Source: Bacillota bacterium
Lineage (GTDB): Bacteria > Bacillota > Clostridia > UBA1381
Assembly: GCA_021203665.1 (NCBI GenBank)
Contig: JAJQAT010000058.1
Location: 1-13,805, forward strand
Direction of reading: 5' to 3'
DNA: 13,805 bases
The first letter of the stretch is position 1, and each line of letters begins with the position of its first letter. Shown here piece after piece: positions 13,766 through 13,805 of this stretch. Both the position numbers and the translations under genes were made by a program. The notes below the pieces were generated by a model, which was not told the origin of the DNA, ran no database searches, and saw only the letters and a program-made list of their open reading frames with translations.

Positions 13766-13805
13766 ATATATTTTTTCTTAAAACTAATCAAAATTTGCTG
13801 TATGT

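Noticed and set aside
1..13805. CRISPR array, insertion sequence, prophage or defence system
   Set aside because: No regularly spaced repeats, transposase or integrase motifs, terminal inverted repeats or phage genes were seen on either strand.

Overview
The window reads as chromosomal DNA from an anaerobic Clostridia-type Firmicute, probably a gut or rumen species. The evidence is gene content and signals: a NifS/NifU-type Fe-S pair, an NfnAB electron-bifurcating transhydrogenase, a YnbB-type PLP enzyme, a CpXC protein, and a large secreted GH43 enzyme with bacterial Ig-like (Big_2) domains. Strong purine-rich Shine-Dalgarno sites, sigma-A-type promoters and hairpin-plus-T-tract terminators fit the same group. 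Species cannot be named from the sequence alone.

Layout. Bases 1-1607 (+) hold a cysteine desulfurase, cut or nearly cut at its 5' end, followed by the Fe-S scaffold protein IscU/NifU. A two-way terminator (1628-1667) separates this pair from a small, unrecognised, membrane-anchored protein on the minus strand (1686-1988). Divergent from that protein is a monocistronic aconitase (2121-4052), with its own promoter and terminator. Next comes a tight operon with overlapping genes: YnbB-like PLP enzyme, CpXC protein and RluA-type pseudouridine synthase (4225-7113). Its promoter lies on top of the N-terminal extension that a naive TTG start would give YnbB. nfnA-nfnB (7173-9435) follow with their own promoter and end in a second two-way terminator. 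That terminator is shared with a minus-strand SCP2-domain protein carrying a histone-H1-like Lys/Ala/Thr/Pro tail (9507-10028). About 310 bases without a protein gene hold the SCP2 promoter, an unexplained set of inverted repeats and the tRNA promoter. tRNA-Arg(CCG) lies at 10342-10418, with a terminator that also faces the 3' end of the last gene. The last gene is a 1069-residue secreted GH43-type glycoside hydrolase on the minus strand (10489-13698).

How the genes work together. Most of the window is housekeeping redox and Fe-S biology. NifS and NifU make Fe-S clusters, and aconitase, NfnA and NfnB are Fe-S enzymes in the same stretch, though each has a separate promoter. NfnAB balances NADH, NADPH and reduced ferredoxin, as expected in a fermenting anaerobe. 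The accessory-looking part is the 3' end, where a polysaccharide-degrading exoenzyme lies directly beyond a tRNA gene. I found no CRISPR array, insertion sequence, phage gene or defence system. The least explained items are the SCP2-basic-tail protein, the small membrane protein and the structured intergenic segment at 10161-10260.
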